From contig JALVTI010000123.1 in assembly GCA_027035985.1 (NCBI GenBank), positions 1 through 6,405 on the forward strand: a DNA stretch of 6,405 nt. The letters are read 5' to 3'. How positions within the stretch are numbered: the first letter of the stretch is position 1; the number at the start of each line of letters is the position of its first letter. A program made the translations under genes and the position numbers. The notes under the pieces were generated by a model, which saw nothing but the letters and a program-made list of their open reading frames with translations, was not told where the DNA came from and did not search any database. This document shows, one piece after another, positions 5,030-6,405 of this stretch. This stretch comes from Aquificales bacterium. GTDB lineage: Bacteria > Aquificota > Aquificia > Aquificales > QOAS01.

Positions 5030-6405
5030 ATGGCAAAGGAGAGAAGGGGCGCCGATATCGTAATAGAGGTTCTACAACAGGAAGGTGTAGAAGTAGTTTT
5101 TGGGGTTCCCGGCGGGGCGATAATGGAGGTTTACGACGCCCTCTTTGACAGCGATATAGTCCACATACTTGCGCGCCACGAGCAGGGAGCGGGGCATATG
5201 GCTGAGGGCTACGCCACTACGAGCGGCAAGGTCGGTGTAGCCTTTGCCACATCGGGACCCGGGGCGACCAACCTCGTAACGGCTATAGCGGATGCCTATA
5301 TGGATTCGAGACCAGTCGTCTTCATCACCGGGCAGGTACCGACGGGACTCATAGGAAACGACGCCTTTCAGGAGGTAGATATCGTCGGCATTACCCGCCC
5401 CATAACCAAGCACAACTTCCTCGTTAAGGATATAGAGGAGCTACCCTTAAGGCTTAGACAGGCTTTTTACATAGCGAGAACCGGCAGACCGGGACCGGTG
5501 GTGGTCGATATACCGAAGGATATCACCCAAAAGAGGTCGACCGTTGATATCCCCTCCGACAGGGAGGTTATGGAATCCCTCCCCGGATACAAACCCCACT
5601 ACGAGGGCAATATTCAGCAGATAAAGAAGGCGGTCGACCTAATCGTAGCCGCCCAGAGACCCGTTTTATACGTAGGGGGTGGCGCCGTCTACTCGGACGC
5701 CCAAAAGGAGCTTGTGGAGCTCGCCGAAATGCTCCAAATTCCGGTGACTACCACCACCCAGGGTAAGGGTGCCTTTCCCGAAACCCACCCTCTGTCGCTC
5801 CAGATGCTCGGAATGCACGGCACCTATTACGCCAATATGGCGGTCTACCACTCCGACCTGCTTATAGCCGTCGGCGCCCGTTTCGACGACAGGGTTACCG
5901 GGAAGATAGACGAGTTCGCGCCCGAAGCGAAGATAATCCACATAGATATCGACCCCGCCTCCATTTCCAAAACGATAAATGTGGACGTTCCCATAGTGGG
6001 CGACGCGAAAACCATTTTGAGGAAACTGATAAACGAACTCAAAAAGAGGAAGGTTAAAATCGCCTACCCCCAACAGAGGAAAAAGTGGCTCGAGCAAATC
6101 GAGTATTGGAAGAAGCGTTATCCCCTCACCTACGATTGGAGCGACGAGGTGATAAAACCCCAATATGTGATTGAGGAACTCTATAGACAGACAAAGGGTG
6201 AGGCTACGATTGTTCCCGGCGTCGGTCAGCACCAGATGTGGGCGGCTATGTTTTACAAATACAGCTATCCCCGTCAATTCGTCAATTCGGGTGGATTGGG
6301 AACTATGGGTTTCGGTCTACCCGCCGGTATAGGGGCTAAGGTCGGCAGACCCGACAGGGAGGTTTGGGTTATAGACGGGGACGGTTCCTTCCAGATGACC
6401 ATGCA
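5030..6405 (+). CDS. ilvB: Acetolactate synthase large (catalytic) subunit, 3' end outside window
   Basis: Thiamine diphosphate enzyme that joins two pyruvates to acetolactate, or pyruvate and 2-oxobutyrate to acetohydroxybutyrate, the first shared step of valine, leucine and isoleucine synthesis. 458 of an expected 560-600 residues are visible, with no stop before the window edge. Seen in order: GVPGGAIMEVYDAL (25-38), the catalytic Glu51 in RHEQGAGHMAEGYA, SGPGATN (75-81), QEVDIVGITRPITKHN (114-129), RPGPVVVDIPKD (153-164), a central FAD-binding domain with GAFPETHPLSLQMLGMHG (247-264) and RFDDRVTG (284-291), and GLGTMGFGLPAGIGAK (422-437). The ThDP/Mg motif begins at GDGSFQM (450-456), and its distal Asn is cut off. 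These features favour the anabolic FAD-type enzyme over the FAD-free catabolic AlsS. The small subunit ilvN, often next, is not in view. It has its own ribosome site and probably its own promoter. Its G+C is clearly higher than that of its neighbours, as described in the findings. Confidence 0.95.
   Translation, partial: MAKERRGADIVIEVLQQEGVEVVFGVPGGAIMEVYDALFDSDIVHILARHEQGAGHMAEGYATTSGKVGVAFATSGPGATNLVTAIADAYMDSRPVVFITGQVPTGLIGNDAFQEVDIVGITRPITKHNFLVKDIEELPLRLRQAFYIARTGRPGPVVVDIPKDITQKRSTVDIPSDREVMESLPGYKPHYEGNIQQIKKAVDLIVAAQRPVLYVGGGAVYSDAQKELVELAEMLQIPVTTTTQGKGAFPETHPLSLQMLGMHGTYYANMAVYHSDLLIAVGARFDDRVTGKIDEFAPEAKIIHIDIDPASISKTINVDVPIVGDAKTILRKLINELKKRKVKIAYPQQRKKWLEQIEYWKKRYPLTYDWSDEVIKPQYVIEELYRQTKGEATIVPGVGQHQMWAAMFYKYSYPRQFVNSGGLGTMGFGLPAGIGAKVGRPDREVWVIDGDGSFQMTM

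Noticed and set aside
5072..5413. 113-codon minus-strand open frame
   Set aside because: Shadow of the N-terminal part of ilvB; no recognisable protein features.
5666..6277. 203-codon open frame on the minus strand
   Set aside because: It lies wholly opposite ilvB, whose plus-strand protein shows clear family motifs throughout. A long antisense frame is expected in GC-rich coding DNA.

Overview
The window is a dense, almost entirely plus-strand stretch of housekeeping genes from a Gram-negative-type (diderm) bacterium. A LolC/LolE-type lipoprotein-releasing permease implies an outer membrane, and MinD/MinE implies a rod-shaped cell with an oscillating Min system. Frequent ATA (Ile) and AGG/AGA (Arg) codons, short intergenic gaps and Lys/Glu-rich proteins would fit a thermophile of the Aquificota or a similar deep-branching diderm lineage. 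That placement is an inference from style, not a proven assignment.

Layout. Positions 1-563 hold the C-terminal third of minD and all of minE, two bases apart; the Gly-Gly codons that end MinD also form the Shine-Dalgarno sequence of minE. A perfect stem-loop straddles the minE stop. It is followed by a DppB/OppB-type peptide ABC permease (578-1558) and then pyrK (1569-2354), the electron-transfer subunit of an NAD-dependent dihydroorotate dehydrogenase. pyrK ends in a rho-independent terminator.

Positions 2377-2618 are a small RNA unit: a good sigma-70-type promoter, then two nearly identical tRNA-Leu genes (anticodons CAG and TAG). They look like a tandem duplication that diverged by a compensated acceptor base pair plus one anticodon base. 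Thymidylate kinase (tmk) begins only 19 bases after the second tRNA with no promoter or ribosome site of its own, so it may be expressed by read-through of the tRNA unit. After it come an unrecognised single-pass membrane protein (3267-3758) and a LolC/LolE-type permease (3765-4943), both tightly spaced and probably in the same transcript.

An 86-base gap with an extended -10 promoter lying inside an inverted repeat separates these from ilvB (5030 to the window end, cut off). ilvB encodes the acetolactate synthase large subunit for branched-chain amino acid synthesis. ilvB is visibly richer in G+C than everything before it.

I found no mobile element, CRISPR array, defence system or other candidate for an undescribed multi-gene system. 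The points most worth a second look are the diverged tRNA-Leu pair, the tRNA-tmk coupling, the compositional jump at ilvB, the dyad over the ilvB promoter, the scarcity of Shine-Dalgarno sequences, and the unknown membrane protein between tmk and lolC.
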